Shown piece by piece: positions 42,937 through 51,593 of a stretch of 64,000 nt of DNA (positions within the stretch are counted from its first letter, which is position 1; every line of letters begins with the position of its first letter). The notes under the pieces are model-generated. The model did no database searches, had not been told where the DNA came from, and saw only the letters and a program-made list of their open reading frames with translations. The DNA comes from Alkalihalobacillus sp. TS-13. Lineage in GTDB: Bacteria; Bacillota; Bacilli; Bacillales; Fictibacillaceae. Both the position numbers and the translations under genes were made by a program. Location: the NCBI RefSeq assembly GCF_019720915.1, contig NZ_JAHKSI010000001.1, positions 3,162,001-3,226,000 of the forward strand. The letters run 5' to 3'.

Positions 42937-44376
42937 ATAGGTGGTCAATCGTAAAAATTTCTGTATAGCATAAACCCCTCGCTGCAGGGGTGTAAGCTTC
43001 GTTTCGTTCTTTTCATAAGCGACGGTGTATAAGCCGCCCTCATTGTTCCAAATCCGGTTGAAGTAATGATCTGTTTCCTTCATCAGTTCGGAATCAGTTG
43101 ATCCTTTGATTTGCAGATCCGCCTCCAGATTGAAAGCTTCCAAGTTCCTTTTTGTGTAGTTGGCCGAACCTGCTATGATCGTTGCTTCCTCCCCACTTTT
43201 GATAAACATCATTTTTGTATGATACTGTTCAATTCCTGTATTGTACCAGCGGATTTCGATTTTACCTTTAGAATCCTCCATTATTTCTTCTGCAACCGGA
43301 ATATTGGGAAGTCCGGTTTTCTTATTTCCGAAAGCCGTTTTATTCGGATCCAACACCATTTCAACGTCCACTCCACGGTCTGCGGCATCAAGGAGTGGAC
43401 CGATAACGGAACGGTCCGCAATGTAAAACATCCCGAGGTGGATTTCATCGCCCTTTTTTGTCTGTTCAATCGCCTCGACGATTTGTTTATGCGTTTTTCC
43501 TTCTGTATAGTACTGGATCTGGTATTGGCCATTTTTCTGGTCATTTTTCGCCTTGTAGGTTGGCAGGTCGATTCCTTTTTCAGACATGTCCACGACCGCT
43601 TGCTCAGCATTGATGATCTCTTGAATGATCGGTCCTTTGACTTCAAAAGCGACATTCCCGTGATAGGCTGAAGCATCATGCGGATTTCCCGAAGTAACAA
43701 GTGCCGTTTTATCCGTCGCCACAACTTTACGATGGTTCGCTTTTACATTTAAAAGTTTCAGGTAAGATCGAGCTGTCATGTCCGGCGCAGTGCTCGCAAA
43801 AGGATTACGGACCCAGCCCTCCCCTTTTTGACCAAACCATTGGAAAAACATCCGCCACACTCCGGAGTACAATGGCGTAGGATCTCGCAGCCGTTCCAAA
43901 TTCGTATAAACGACTTCAACACCGTTCTCCTCTAGTTTTGAAAGGAGTTTGGATTGATACGACCGATAGCCGGTGTTGACCTCATCCGATATGAAAACGA
44001 CTTTGATATCTGGATTCTCCTGTTTCTTTTTGATGATTGTATTCGCAAGGTTTTCACTGATCGGCGGGAAAGACTGGTCCGGCTCATAATAACCATTGAA
44101 TAAAAACATATCGATGACGATGAAATCCTCCGCCTCCATGATGATTTCGTTTATCCGTTCAAAAATTTCAAGTTCGTGCACAGTCTTGCCGTCTTTTTGG
44201 TACGTCAGATCATAATAGAACTTCACATCATCCACTTCGTACACATCGCTTTGATATGCAACCCCTTCAGGAATCGATTTGTATGTGTGATAGATCATTG
44301 TCGTTATGTAAATCAAAAGAAGGACACCAATCAGGGTCCAGATGATCGACTTTTTCCCCATATTCAACTTTTTCAA
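42934..44376 (-). CDS. Phospholipase D-like protein with one altered HKD motif
   Basis: A 480-residue membrane-anchored PLD-superfamily protein: an N-terminal transmembrane helix (IIWTLIGVLLLIYITTMIYH), then two PLD halves. The first HKD is intact (NHRKVVATDKTALVTSGN). In the second, YHTKMMFIKSGEEATIIAGSANYT, the position of the Asp is a Lys, though H, K and the GSANYT follow-on are present. The family includes cardiolipin synthases, but those usually have two intact motifs. The start is a TTG at 44376 with GGAGG 8 bases upstream; the frame open to 44577 only runs into a repeat array. Single-gene unit. Confidence 0.85.
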   Translation of the reverse strand: MKKLNMGKKSIIWTLIGVLLLIYITTMIYHTYKSIPEGVAYQSDVYEVDDVKFYYDLTYQKDGKTVHELEIFERINEIIMEAEDFIVIDMFLFNGYYEPDQSFPPISENLANTIIKKKQENPDIKVVFISDEVNTGYRSYQSKLLSKLEENGVEVVYTNLERLRDPTPLYSGVWRMFFQWFGQKGEGWVRNPFASTAPDMTARSYLKLLNVKANHRKVVATDKTALVTSGNPHDASAYHGNVAFEVKGPIIQEIINAEQAVVDMSEKGIDLPTYKAKNDQKNGQYQIQYYTEGKTHKQIVEAIEQTKKGDEIHLGMFYIADRSVIGPLLDAADRGVDVEMVLDPNKTAFGNKKTGLPNIPVAEEIMEDSKGKIEIRWYNTGIEQYHTKMMFIKSGEEATIIAGSANYTKRNLEAFNLEADLQIKGSTDSELMKETDHYFNRIWNNEGGLYTVAYEKNETKLTPLQRGVYAIQKFLRLTTY

Positions 44377-44467
44377 TGACAATTCCTCCGTCTCAAAACT
44401 CCATTTGTATTTATCTTCTAAAAACCCACCGCTACCTATACATTCCCCAAACCCTAGTAAGTTAAGC

Positions 44468-44673
44468 GGTGCCTGGCACGACAATTTCCCCCTTCTCCCC
44501 CAACGGTTCTGATATGGTGCCAGGCACCGAAGCAAAACCATTGGGGCTGTTGAGGTTTCAGATGGTGCCAGGTACACTTATCAACCTGTTGGGGCTCAAG
44601 GGATTTGGATTGGTGCCAGGCACCGAGTGGGAACCCTTGATAAGCTTGGCTTCTTTTTCGGTGCCAGGCACCG
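44468..44673. repeat. 48-bp-phased GTGCCTGGCAC array, 5 units
   Basis: Units start at 44469, 44517, 44565, 44613 and 44661. Module order matches the array at 41568 throughout (ACAATTT.. ; GAAGCAAAACC.. ; ..CAACCTGTTGGGGCTCAAGG.. ; ..GGGAACCCTTGATAAGC..). It lies between the divergent PLD gene and a small membrane protein gene. Confidence 0.96.
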
Positions 44674-44712
44674 ATGTTATAATGGATATTAATTTGATCT
44701 GGGAGGGGTTTG

Positions 44713-44979
44713 GTGAAACGGTATTTCTTAGGGTTTGTGGTTTGTGCTGCTTTGGGGGTTTTGGTTTTTATGAAGGGAATGGATTTGAGAGCGCTTGGTA
44801 CGAATGTTGACGGGGATGGCATTGGAATCAGTTTCTTAGGGGTGGAAATTGCTGATCGAGTCCATGAAAGCGAAATACCTGCCCATGCGAAGAGCTTTTT
44901 CGTTACAAGCGGTATCGTTGTGTTGATCGGTTTAATTTTCCTTTCTCTACCTTTTATGAAGTCTCGAAAAACAACCTAA
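44713..44979 (+). CDS. Small membrane protein of unknown function
   Basis: An 88-residue protein with two hydrophobic segments, about residues 4-20 (YFLGFVVCAALGVLVFMKG) and 65-83 (FVTSGIVVLIGLIFLSLPF), separated by a loop with FLGVEIADRVHESEIP. I do not recognise the family. The start is taken as the GTG at 44713, 4 bases after GGAGGGG; the TTG at 44710 is too close. The repeat array ends 40 bp upstream, so the promoter must lie within or next to the array. A hairpin with T-rich tail (AAACCTGGTAAG.. / CTTACCAGGTTTTTT, around 44988-45033) follows and can end transcription from both sides. Confidence 0.65.
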   Translation: MKRYFLGFVVCAALGVLVFMKGMDLRALGTNVDGDGIGISFLGVEIADRVHESEIPAHAKSFFVTSGIVVLIGLIFLSLPFMKSRKTT

Positions 44980-44987
44980 AATTTAAA

Positions 44988-45035
44988 ACCTGGTTAAGTG
45001 GTTTTCGTAATTCGCCACCTTACCAGGTTTTTTAT
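44988..45035. terminator. Terminator between convergent genes
   Basis: AAAACCTGGTTAAGTGG pairs with CCACCTTACCAGGTTTTTT with a small bulge; it lies between the small membrane protein gene and the end of the YhcR-like gene. Confidence 0.75.
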
Positions 45036-45048
45036 TCTTCGTATTTTA

Positions 45049-48000
45049 CTAGTACGTTTCCAAAATCCCATCAATCGCTTCAATCAGTTCTTCTGCAAAT
45101 TCTGCGTTGATGTGCTTCCTGTTTTTCTTCTCAACATAGTATTGAATCGATTCCAGCTTTTTAGCTTGTACACGTTCATTATTCGTACGTTGGGCGTTAC
45201 TGATTTTGGCTTGCAATGAGCGGTATGTTCCGTAGTTCTTGAAATGGCCTTCTTCATAAGCTTCATCAACCATCTCATCAAGCTCATCAATAGTCACCGT
45301 TTCTTCAGCTTCACCTATCACAACCGTGAATACCTGCGCTTCTTCTTTGTTGAAGTTTTGATCCACTGAACGGATTTCAACCACGTGCGTGCCTTCTTCT
45401 GACAGCGTGAAGCTTCCATCTTCTATGGTCACCCATTCCCCATCATTCACACGGTATTCCGTATGCAGCACACCGATTCCTTCTCCATCCGTTGCTTCAA
45501 CCGTGAAAGTTACGTCTTCTTCATTCACAGCATCTTCGCCAACGTTTCCGTCAACCGTCACTGTCGTAGTAGGTGCTACATAATCGTTACTGATTCTTGC
45601 ATCCGCGTACATTTCAATCGGCTCTTCAAAGCTTTGGATATAGTTGATTGTCGCATCCAGGTCTATTGGTCCTTGAACTGGATTTTCACCAAGCTCATCC
45701 AAACGATAATCATCTGTTCCATGCGGATACATGTAATTGTTCACGACCACCGTATAGGTCGCTTCAGGATCGACTGGAGTTCCGTCCGGCAAGTACAGCC
45801 CCATGACTTCCCAGGTTTCTTGGTTCCACGTGTAACGGAAGCCGGCGATACTGACATCAGGTCCGTAGCTTGAGAACTGAGCATTGAGGACTTGACGAAG
45901 GTCATCGCCTGTCAAATCAACCTGTACCAGTGTATTCCCGAACGGTTGGATGTTATATAGCTCACCCCACGTGATTTCCCCAGCATCAAGGTCATCACGG
46001 ATTCCACCGCCGTTCATCAAGGCAAAATCAGAGCCCATTTCTGCGCGCATGCCTTCTGCAATCAAATTGCCGAGTGCATTATCCCCGACAAGGCCTTTAC
46101 TTGCATATCCGCCTTCGAGATCGATCGCCGCTTCACCAACGACTTCACGAAGCTTCGGTCCTACCAGTTCATCATAATAATCCAAGAGTGCCGTAACTTC
46201 AGGGTCTGGTGTCATACCGTTCTGGACAACATTGACGATTTCAGCTGACTTGCTGACGATATCATTCGTCACTGGGTCGATTTCAAGATCGACGTCAGCA
46301 AAAGCTTTTCCGTATTCCCAAGCCTGAACGATCAATTTTCCGTCCACCACCGCATTCACTTTTACATGGTTATGGGCTGCAAAAATCACGTCCACCGCAT
46401 CATTGATGTTTTGTGCTAGTTCAGATACTTCGCCTGTCACTGTGTCACCGCTCTGGTTCCCTGGTTCATGGGCGAGGACGACGATCGCTTCGACACCTTG
46501 CTCCTGGAGTTCAGGGACGTAACGGTTCACTGCTTCCGCTTCATCGGTAAAACGGATACCCTGAATGCCATCCGGAATGACCATGCTCGGCGTTTCTGTC
46601 GTCACGATCCCGATGAAACCGATTTTTGTGCCTCCGATTTCGATTACAGTATAAGGAGCAATTACCAGGTCACCTGTATCCTTATATTCTACGTTTGCTG
46701 CCACCATCGGAAAATCGATGCCGTCGTAGTTTTCTGTACCGTCCGGGTGGTCGCCGCCGTCGATGAGACGAAGCATTTCCTCGACACCTTCATCAAATTC
46801 GTGGTTTCCGAGTGTTCCGACGTCAAAGCCGATCGTTTCCATCATGTCGACTGTAGGCTCATCTTGCAAGAGCGCCGAGACTGGCGAGCTCGCTCCGACC
46901 ATATCTCCAGAATGGACCATCAATGTGTTCGGATTCGTTGCTTCTCTTTCTTTTAAATAGGCAGAGAGATAATCCATTCGTCCGTATTGGACACCATCCA
47001 CTGTTCCCGTCACATCGACTTTGCCGTGGAGATCGTTCACACCGAGCAGCTGGACCTGGATGTTTTCATCAGAATCACCATCGTCTGCTGGCATGTAGCC
47101 TGCCTCAATTGCGTCTTCCTCTTCAAAGAAAAACACACGGTTCTGAACAGGGATGTCCTCCCATTTTTCAGGAACAACATATTCTTTTGTAAAATAATCG
47201 CCTACAAACTTATCCGGGCCGCTACGAAGATTGAAACGGAACTCGTAAGGGAGCTCCTCGATCGGGTTTTCCGGGTCCCACATGCCGCGTCCGTTTTCAA
47301 TCGCTTCTTCGGCTGCAGTACTATACGCCTCGAAATGCTCCATATTCGGATAGATAAAATAAGGAACAGCTCGTCCTAAGCGGACCATTTCCTTGTTGAC
47401 GTCCATGTCGTCTTTGTGGACATGAGCGAGAAGGCGTCCGTAATTATCAAGCGGCTCTTCCCCCACTTCTAGGGTGATTTCGGTTCCTGCTGGCAGCAAG
47501 CGTTGAAGTTCTGAAGTAGCAGCTTCTGCATGCTCTCCTTGGGAGTGACCGTTGTAATTCGTTTCTGGCGTATCAATTGAAAGCATTCGTACATTGGATG
47601 CTCCGAGCACCGGGTCATTGATACGGACCGTGTCGCCATCCACAACACGTTCAACGGTGGCTTCGTATTCTTCCTCCGGTGCTGGTGCCGGCGGTTGATC
47701 CTCTAGTAATCTGAGATCCTCTGCTTTTGTCGGTAAAAGTTGATAGTCATTGTATTGACCGACAATAGCTGTGACATCGTACCATTTGCCTTCCTCAAGC
47801 TGGGAGACGTCGATGTCTGTCGCACCTTCGACTCGGAGGATAACCCCCTGCATCGTTTCATCGATGAATGAAATGTTATAACCACCGCCAGCTTGATTGG
47901 ATGGAATCGATTGTATGTATCCGGTAACGTTGACGAGTGATCCCTCAAGCGGTTCTGCTTCATTGTTATATAGTGTGGCAAGTTCAGTCGGCTGAGGCTC

Positions 48001-48366
48001 TGGCAGCTCATTTCCTTCTGATAAAACCTCAATCGTACCAGGTATGATCTCCGTTAATCCATTGTAAGAGGTGATTTCACCTGTAACACGAATCTCCTGG
48101 CCTTTATTCAAGTCTGCTAAGTTTTCATTGAACGAAAAAACATTGATCCCTGCTGTTTCGTCTTGTATGTATGCTGATAGATTGCTAGCTGTAAAATCAG
48201 CTGTGACAACCCCTTCTACAGTCACCGTCTGGCCGTTCTGGGCTTTCGCTTCCGAAATCGGAATCGTCGTCTCAGCTTGTGCGACGACTCCCATCGGAAG
48301 CAACGTGACGAGCATTGCAACCAAAGCTAAAAAGGTCGTCCACTTACGGGTAACCTGGTTATACAT
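45049..48366 (-). CDS. Secreted multi-domain nuclease/5'-nucleotidase (YhcR-like)
   Basis: A 1105-residue exported protein. Signal peptide about 1-31 (VVAQAET). Two OB-fold domains follow at about 35-110 and 120-215. A thermonuclease domain spans about 235-380 with its catalytic residues visible (VRMLSIDTPE and DNYGRLLAH). A metallophosphatase domain spans about 440-680 (GVNDLHG, HSGDMVG, LGNHEFDEG, VLAHEPGN, AAHNHVKV). A 5'-nucleotidase C domain spans about 720-890 (LMNGGGIRDDLD). An Ig-like segment and a helical tail end the protein. The order OB-TNase-metallophosphatase-nucleotidase is that of B. subtilis YhcR, which degrades nucleic acid to nucleosides at the cell surface. No LPXTG sorting signal is present at the C-terminus. 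TAGGAGG precedes the ATG. Confidence 0.92.
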   Translation of the reverse strand: MYNQVTRKWTTFLALVAMLVTLLPMGVVAQAETTIPISEAKAQNGQTVTVEGVVTADFTASNLSAYIQDETAGINVFSFNENLADLNKGQEIRVTGEITSYNGLTEIIPGTIEVLSEGNELPEPQPTELATLYNNEAEPLEGSLVNVTGYIQSIPSNQAGGGYNISFIDETMQGVILRVEGATDIDVSQLEEGKWYDVTAIVGQYNDYQLLPTKAEDLRLLEDQPPAPAPEEEYEATVERVVDGDTVRINDPVLGASNVRMLSIDTPETNYNGHSQGEHAEAATSELQRLLPAGTEITLEVGEEPLDNYGRLLAHVHKDDMDVNKEMVRLGRAVPYFIYPNMEHFEAYSTAAEEAIENGRGMWDPENPIEELPYEFRFNLRSGPDKFVGDYFTKEYVVPEKWEDIPVQNRVFFFEEEDAIEAGYMPADDGDSDENIQVQLLGVNDLHGKVDVTGTVDGVQYGRMDYLSAYLKEREATNPNTLMVHSGDMVGASSPVSALLQDEPTVDMMETIGFDVGTLGNHEFDEGVEEMLRLIDGGDHPDGTENYDGIDFPMVAANVEYKDTGDLVIAPYTVIEIGGTKIGFIGIVTTETPSMVIPDGIQGIRFTDEAEAVNRYVPELQEQGVEAIVVLAHEPGNQSGDTVTGEVSELAQNINDAVDVIFAAHNHVKVNAVVDGKLIVQAWEYGKAFADVDLEIDPVTNDIVSKSAEIVNVVQNGMTPDPEVTALLDYYDELVGPKLREVVGEAAIDLEGGYASKGLVGDNALGNLIAEGMRAEMGSDFALMNGGGIRDDLDAGEITWGELYNIQPFGNTLVQVDLTGDDLRQVLNAQFSSYGPDVSIAGFRYTWNQETWEVMGLYLPDGTPVDPEATYTVVVNNYMYPHGTDDYRLDELGENPVQGPIDLDATINYIQSFEEPIEMYADARISNDYVAPTTTVTVDGNVGEDAVNEEDVTFTVEATDGEGIGVLHTEYRVNDGEWVTIEDGSFTLSEEGTHVVEIRSVDQNFNKEEAQVFTVVIGEAEETVTIDELDEMVDEAYEEGHFKNYGTYRSLQAKISNAQRTNNERVQAKKLESIQYYVEKKNRKHINAEFAEELIEAIDGILETY

Positions 48367-48631
48367 GTAATTTCCTCCTAAAGTTGAATTTAATTCCCTA
48401 TATTTCTAACTCTACTAGATTTTGTTTAAGGTTAAATGAATTATTTGTAAAAGATTGAAAAATCGTTCTAGCTTACTATGAGGCAGTCTGACAACCGCAA
48501 ACTTTGCCCTATTTTTACAAATATAGCTAAATAGGCCTATTAAACTATTTTCCTGTTTACAATGATTCGACAGTAATGTAAAATAATTACTGCACTCTTT
48601 ATTGAATGATGTCTGACCTTGGAGGATTTTG

Positions 48632-48808
48632 ATGAATACTACTAAAACAACAGAAACTAGAGAAAACGAAGAAGTTTATTCTTTGCAAAAGTTGATGTAT
48701 GAGTACAGTAAAAGGCTGAAAAACTACTCTGATCCCACCATCGTCAAAATGAGCCAGAAACTTGATGAAAAACTCAATATCATACAAAGGACAAAAATCC
48801 AAAACTGA
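48632..48808 (+). CDS. Spo0E-family aspartyl-phosphate phosphatase
   Basis: A 58-residue peptide. The ATG has TTGGAGGA 5 bases upstream. The centre matches the Spo0E-like signature: a helix VYSLQKLMYEYSKRLKNYSDP, then IVKMSQKLDEKLNII, containing the SQxLD catalytic-type motif at residues 41-45. These small proteins remove phosphate from Spo0A~P and delay sporulation; a close relative acts on other response regulators. It is followed by its own terminator. It supports a spore-forming host. Confidence 0.85.
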   Translation: MNTTKTTETRENEEVYSLQKLMYEYSKRLKNYSDPTIVKMSQKLDEKLNIIQRTKIQN

Positions 48809-48848
48809 ATTTTTGATTTTTGTAGGATAATACATAACTTTTGAGTAC

Positions 48849-48876
48849 CCACCGTCCACCACGACGGTGGTTTTTT
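48849..48876 (+). terminator. Terminator of the Spo0E-like gene
   Basis: Perfect CCACCGTC / GACGGTGG stem with a six-base loop, followed by TTTTTTC. Confidence 0.88.
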
Positions 48877-48885
48877 CTTTGCTTA

Positions 48886-49091
48886 AGTGCCAGGCACCGA
48901 AAAAGAAGTCCACGGTAACAGGGCTTCCCACTCAGTGCCTGGCACACTTTCAAACCCCTTCAGCGGCAAGGACTCTGAGTTGGTGCCAGGCACCATTTGA
49001 GACCTCAACTGCCCCAAGGGTTTTGCTTTGGTGCCTGGCACCTTTCTGAAACCGTTGGGGCAGAAGGGCGAAATTGTCGTGCCTGGCACCG
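48886..49091. repeat. 48-bp-phased GTGCCTGGCAC array, 5 units
   Basis: Units start at 48887, 48935, 48983, 49031 and 49079. Read in reverse complement, the module order equals that of 41568 and 44468, so this is the same element in the opposite orientation. It lies upstream of the ZorA-like gene. Confidence 0.96.
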
Positions 49092-49169
49092 AAGAATAGC
49101 ACTGAGGAAAAGTGGGCAAGTTCTCCTGGTTGTCTTCATAGAATGAGAGTAGACAAGGGGGAATGCAGC

Positions 49170-50738
49170 TTGGAAAATGTAACGATCATTGTCATTGGGA
49201 TTATCGGGTTCATCACCGTGTTCGGGATCATCGGTAACATCCAGGCACGGATCAAGTTGGCTGATTGGCTGAAGGAGCTCAGACAGATTGATGCTGCAAC
49301 GGTCCAGTCCGGTCGTGGTTCGAAATGGATGAATGATGCGATAGAGGATTACCGGAACTTCCATCTTTCTGGTATTTCGAATGTGAATAGTCCTGTTTTA
49401 GTGGAAAAACACCTGATGCAGCAGCCGGTCCGGGTTCTTGGCATTTTCCGTGTGCCTACCGGGAACATCATCCGCTTGTTGCACGGATTGCCTTCCCTCG
49501 CGATCATCGTCGGGGTTCTTGGAACATTCGTCGGCCTGACGATTGCGATCATGGCGATGCAGGATACGCTTGTCAGCATCGGGAATCAGCCGGGCGAGAA
49601 TGCGAATCTTTCCGTATCTGCGATCGTCGCTGCGATTTCTGAGCCGTTCAGAGGGATGAGCATCGCTTTCGTCACGAGTATCGCCGGGATCGGAAGCTCA
49701 CTGCTTCTCTCCTTCGTGCAATCTGGTTTCCTGACTGGAGGCACTTCGCTCAGCTACTTGCAGGACCGGGTTTTAGCAGAGGCAGAGGGCGTTCTCGACC
49801 ATGTTGTGCAAGAACAACTCCAGAACGAAAAACCGAAAGATTCACTCGAACGGCTCCTGGACCGCCTCGTTTCCAAGGTTCAGGAAAGCTTTCAGCAAAG
49901 CATCGGAGATTTTAGCGAAAAAATGGTCGGTTTCACGTCCGGGCTTGAGGAAGCAATGGATGATGTCAAAGGAATATTAACCGCACAACGTGATCACACC
50001 GAGCAGTTCAAACAGAGCACCGACGTCCTCGTGATGTTCGGCGACCGTTTTTCAGAAACGATCACGAAGCTCGAATCTGTCCAGCATTCAGTCGATAAAA
50101 GCCTTTCTAAACTCAACGACCATGTCTCAGGGTTTGAAAAACAATACAAACGCACGAGTGAACAGCTTGAGCAGGGGCAAAAGCGCATGGAGCATGTGAT
50201 GAAGCACTCCGACCGCATGATTGAGGAGTCGCAAAAGAAAACGGAAGAACTGGGACGCTCCCTCGTCAACGGCGTGGAAACCGTCCTTTCACGATACGAA
50301 ACAAAACAGGAAGACTTTGAGCGGAAGATGGCGCAGCAAAACGATGAATGGTTTTACAGGTATCAGGATAAAACCGAGCAATACGGCCGGGCATCCGAGT
50401 CATTTGCCGGTTCGGTGCAACAGTTGGAAAAAGCCTGGTATGGCACCATCGAAACGTTCAAGCGGGAATTCATCGATCAGCTTGGTTATATGTTCGACCG
50501 TGAACGGCAAGCGAGACAGGATCCTGGACGCGAGCAAGAAATGCGCGAGCTCATACGGGCACTCGATTCTGTCTATCAAAACCTGTCGCGGGAATTCAAA
50601 CAGACGCACCAATATTTCGGCGATGTGTACCATGTTTTACAGCGCTTGTTGGATGCAACCGTCCAATCGGCGAACAACCGCTATGACCGGGATTATGAGC
50701 CACGTCGGATCACTGTGCACGACCCGACCCACAGGTGA
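49170..50738 (+). CDS. MotA/TolQ/ExbB-type membrane protein with long coiled-coil tail (ZorA-like)
   Basis: A 522-residue protein. Hydrophobic segments are at about 5-22, 107-130 (LPSLAIIVGVLGTFVGLTIAIMAM) and 161-184 (GMSIAFVTSIAGIGSSLLLSFVQ); the last two match the MotA/ExbB proton-channel core. From about residue 185 to the end it is a predicted coiled coil of more than 300 residues. This combination matches ZorA, the stator of the Zorya phage-defence motor, more than a flagellar MotA. The TTG start at 49170 has AAGGGGG 8 bases upstream. The OmpA/MotB-type partner follows with overlapping frames. No ZorC, ZorD or ZorE is adjacent. Confidence 0.85.
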   Translation: MENVTIIVIGIIGFITVFGIIGNIQARIKLADWLKELRQIDAATVQSGRGSKWMNDAIEDYRNFHLSGISNVNSPVLVEKHLMQQPVRVLGIFRVPTGNIIRLLHGLPSLAIIVGVLGTFVGLTIAIMAMQDTLVSIGNQPGENANLSVSAIVAAISEPFRGMSIAFVTSIAGIGSSLLLSFVQSGFLTGGTSLSYLQDRVLAEAEGVLDHVVQEQLQNEKPKDSLERLLDRLVSKVQESFQQSIGDFSEKMVGFTSGLEEAMDDVKGILTAQRDHTEQFKQSTDVLVMFGDRFSETITKLESVQHSVDKSLSKLNDHVSGFEKQYKRTSEQLEQGQKRMEHVMKHSDRMIEESQKKTEELGRSLVNGVETVLSRYETKQEDFERKMAQQNDEWFYRYQDKTEQYGRASESFAGSVQQLEKAWYGTIETFKREFIDQLGYMFDRERQARQDPGREQEMRELIRALDSVYQNLSREFKQTHQYFGDVYHVLQRLLDATVQSANNRYDRDYEPRRITVHDPTHR

Positions 50739-50743
50739 TGCCG

Positions 50744-51436
50744 ATGCGAAAAAGAAGATGGCGTAACGAAGAGGAAGGAACGAAAAGCTATTTCTGGCCG
50801 TCATTCACCGATATGATGGCGATGATGGTCCTCGTCATGTTATTCATCGCAATCATCGCTTATATCCAGAGCATCTATAATGCCTACGAGCAGACCGAAG
50901 TGAAGCACGAACTGGCGAAGGTGGCAGACGTGAAAAAGCACATCTCGGATTTGATTGAAAAACGGCTTGAGGAAAACGTTGGGAAGGATAAGATCGTCCG
51001 GGGTCCAAACAACACGATCGCGGTTGAGGGGAACATTTTATTCGATACCGGCAGTGCGGAAATCAGTCCACAAGGGAAAAAGGTGCTGGCACAGCTTTCC
51101 GATGCACTCGTCCAGATCATCGACGAGCAGGAATTGAGCCGCTACCTCTACATCATCCTGATCGAGGGGCACACCGATTCAGTCCCATATGATAACTGGA
51201 GCCTCTCGACTGAGCGCGCGGTGGCGGTCGTCAAGTACATGGCTCAGGTCAATCCGAAGTTCAAAGAACAGAAATACGCCCAATACATTGCGGCGACCGG
51301 CTACTCGGAGTATAAGCCGATTGCAGAAGGAAATTCAGATGAATCCCTACAGAAAAACCGCCGGATCTCGTTCCAGATCATTTTGGACGATGAAAAATGG
51401 CAGAATAAACTTAAGGGGATCATCAACGAATACTAG
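50744..51436 (+). CDS. MotB/OmpA-type motor partner (ZorB-like)
   Basis: A protein of about 230 residues. One transmembrane helix near the N-terminus holds the stator-type aspartate D23 in FWPSFTDMMAMMVLVMLF. An OmpA-like peptidoglycan-binding domain covers about 90-215: ILFDTGSAEISPQGKKVL, EGHTDSVP, LSTERAVAVVKYM and KNRRISFQI. The protein should plug and anchor the ion channel formed by the preceding gene. AGGTG lies 6 bases before the ATG at 50744; an ATG at 50738 overlaps the upstream stop and abuts that site. A terminator follows, so the unit has only two genes. Confidence 0.88.
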   Translation: MRKRRWRNEEEGTKSYFWPSFTDMMAMMVLVMLFIAIIAYIQSIYNAYEQTEVKHELAKVADVKKHISDLIEKRLEENVGKDKIVRGPNNTIAVEGNILFDTGSAEISPQGKKVLAQLSDALVQIIDEQELSRYLYIILIEGHTDSVPYDNWSLSTERAVAVVKYMAQVNPKFKEQKYAQYIAATGYSEYKPIAEGNSDESLQKNRRISFQIILDDEKWQNKLKGIINEY

Positions 51437-51446
51437 ATGGCGATAT

Positions 51447-51490
51447 AAAAGGAGTCCAATGCCTTTAATGGCAGGACTCCTTCTTTTTTT
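51447..51490 (+). terminator. Terminator of the ZorA/ZorB-like operon
   Basis: AAGGAGTCC / GGACTCCTT outer stem with an inner TGCC/GGCA stem and a TTCTTTTTTT tail. Confidence 0.9.
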
Positions 51491-51593
51491 ATACATTTCT
51501 ACAAAGCTTCCCTGTAACTTACAATTCACCTAAGACTCTAAAAGACATTCCTCGGGTGGAGAACGAGTATAGTCCGCTTTCCTTTTTCGACAT

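Noticed and set aside
48599-48931. 110-codon minus-strand frame
   Set aside because: It lies opposite the Spo0E-like gene, has no ribosome site and starts within a repeat array.
49170-51436. Flagellar stator MotA/MotB
   Set aside because: The first protein is twice the length of MotA because of its coiled-coil tail, lacks the MotA four-helix layout, and is not near motility genes.
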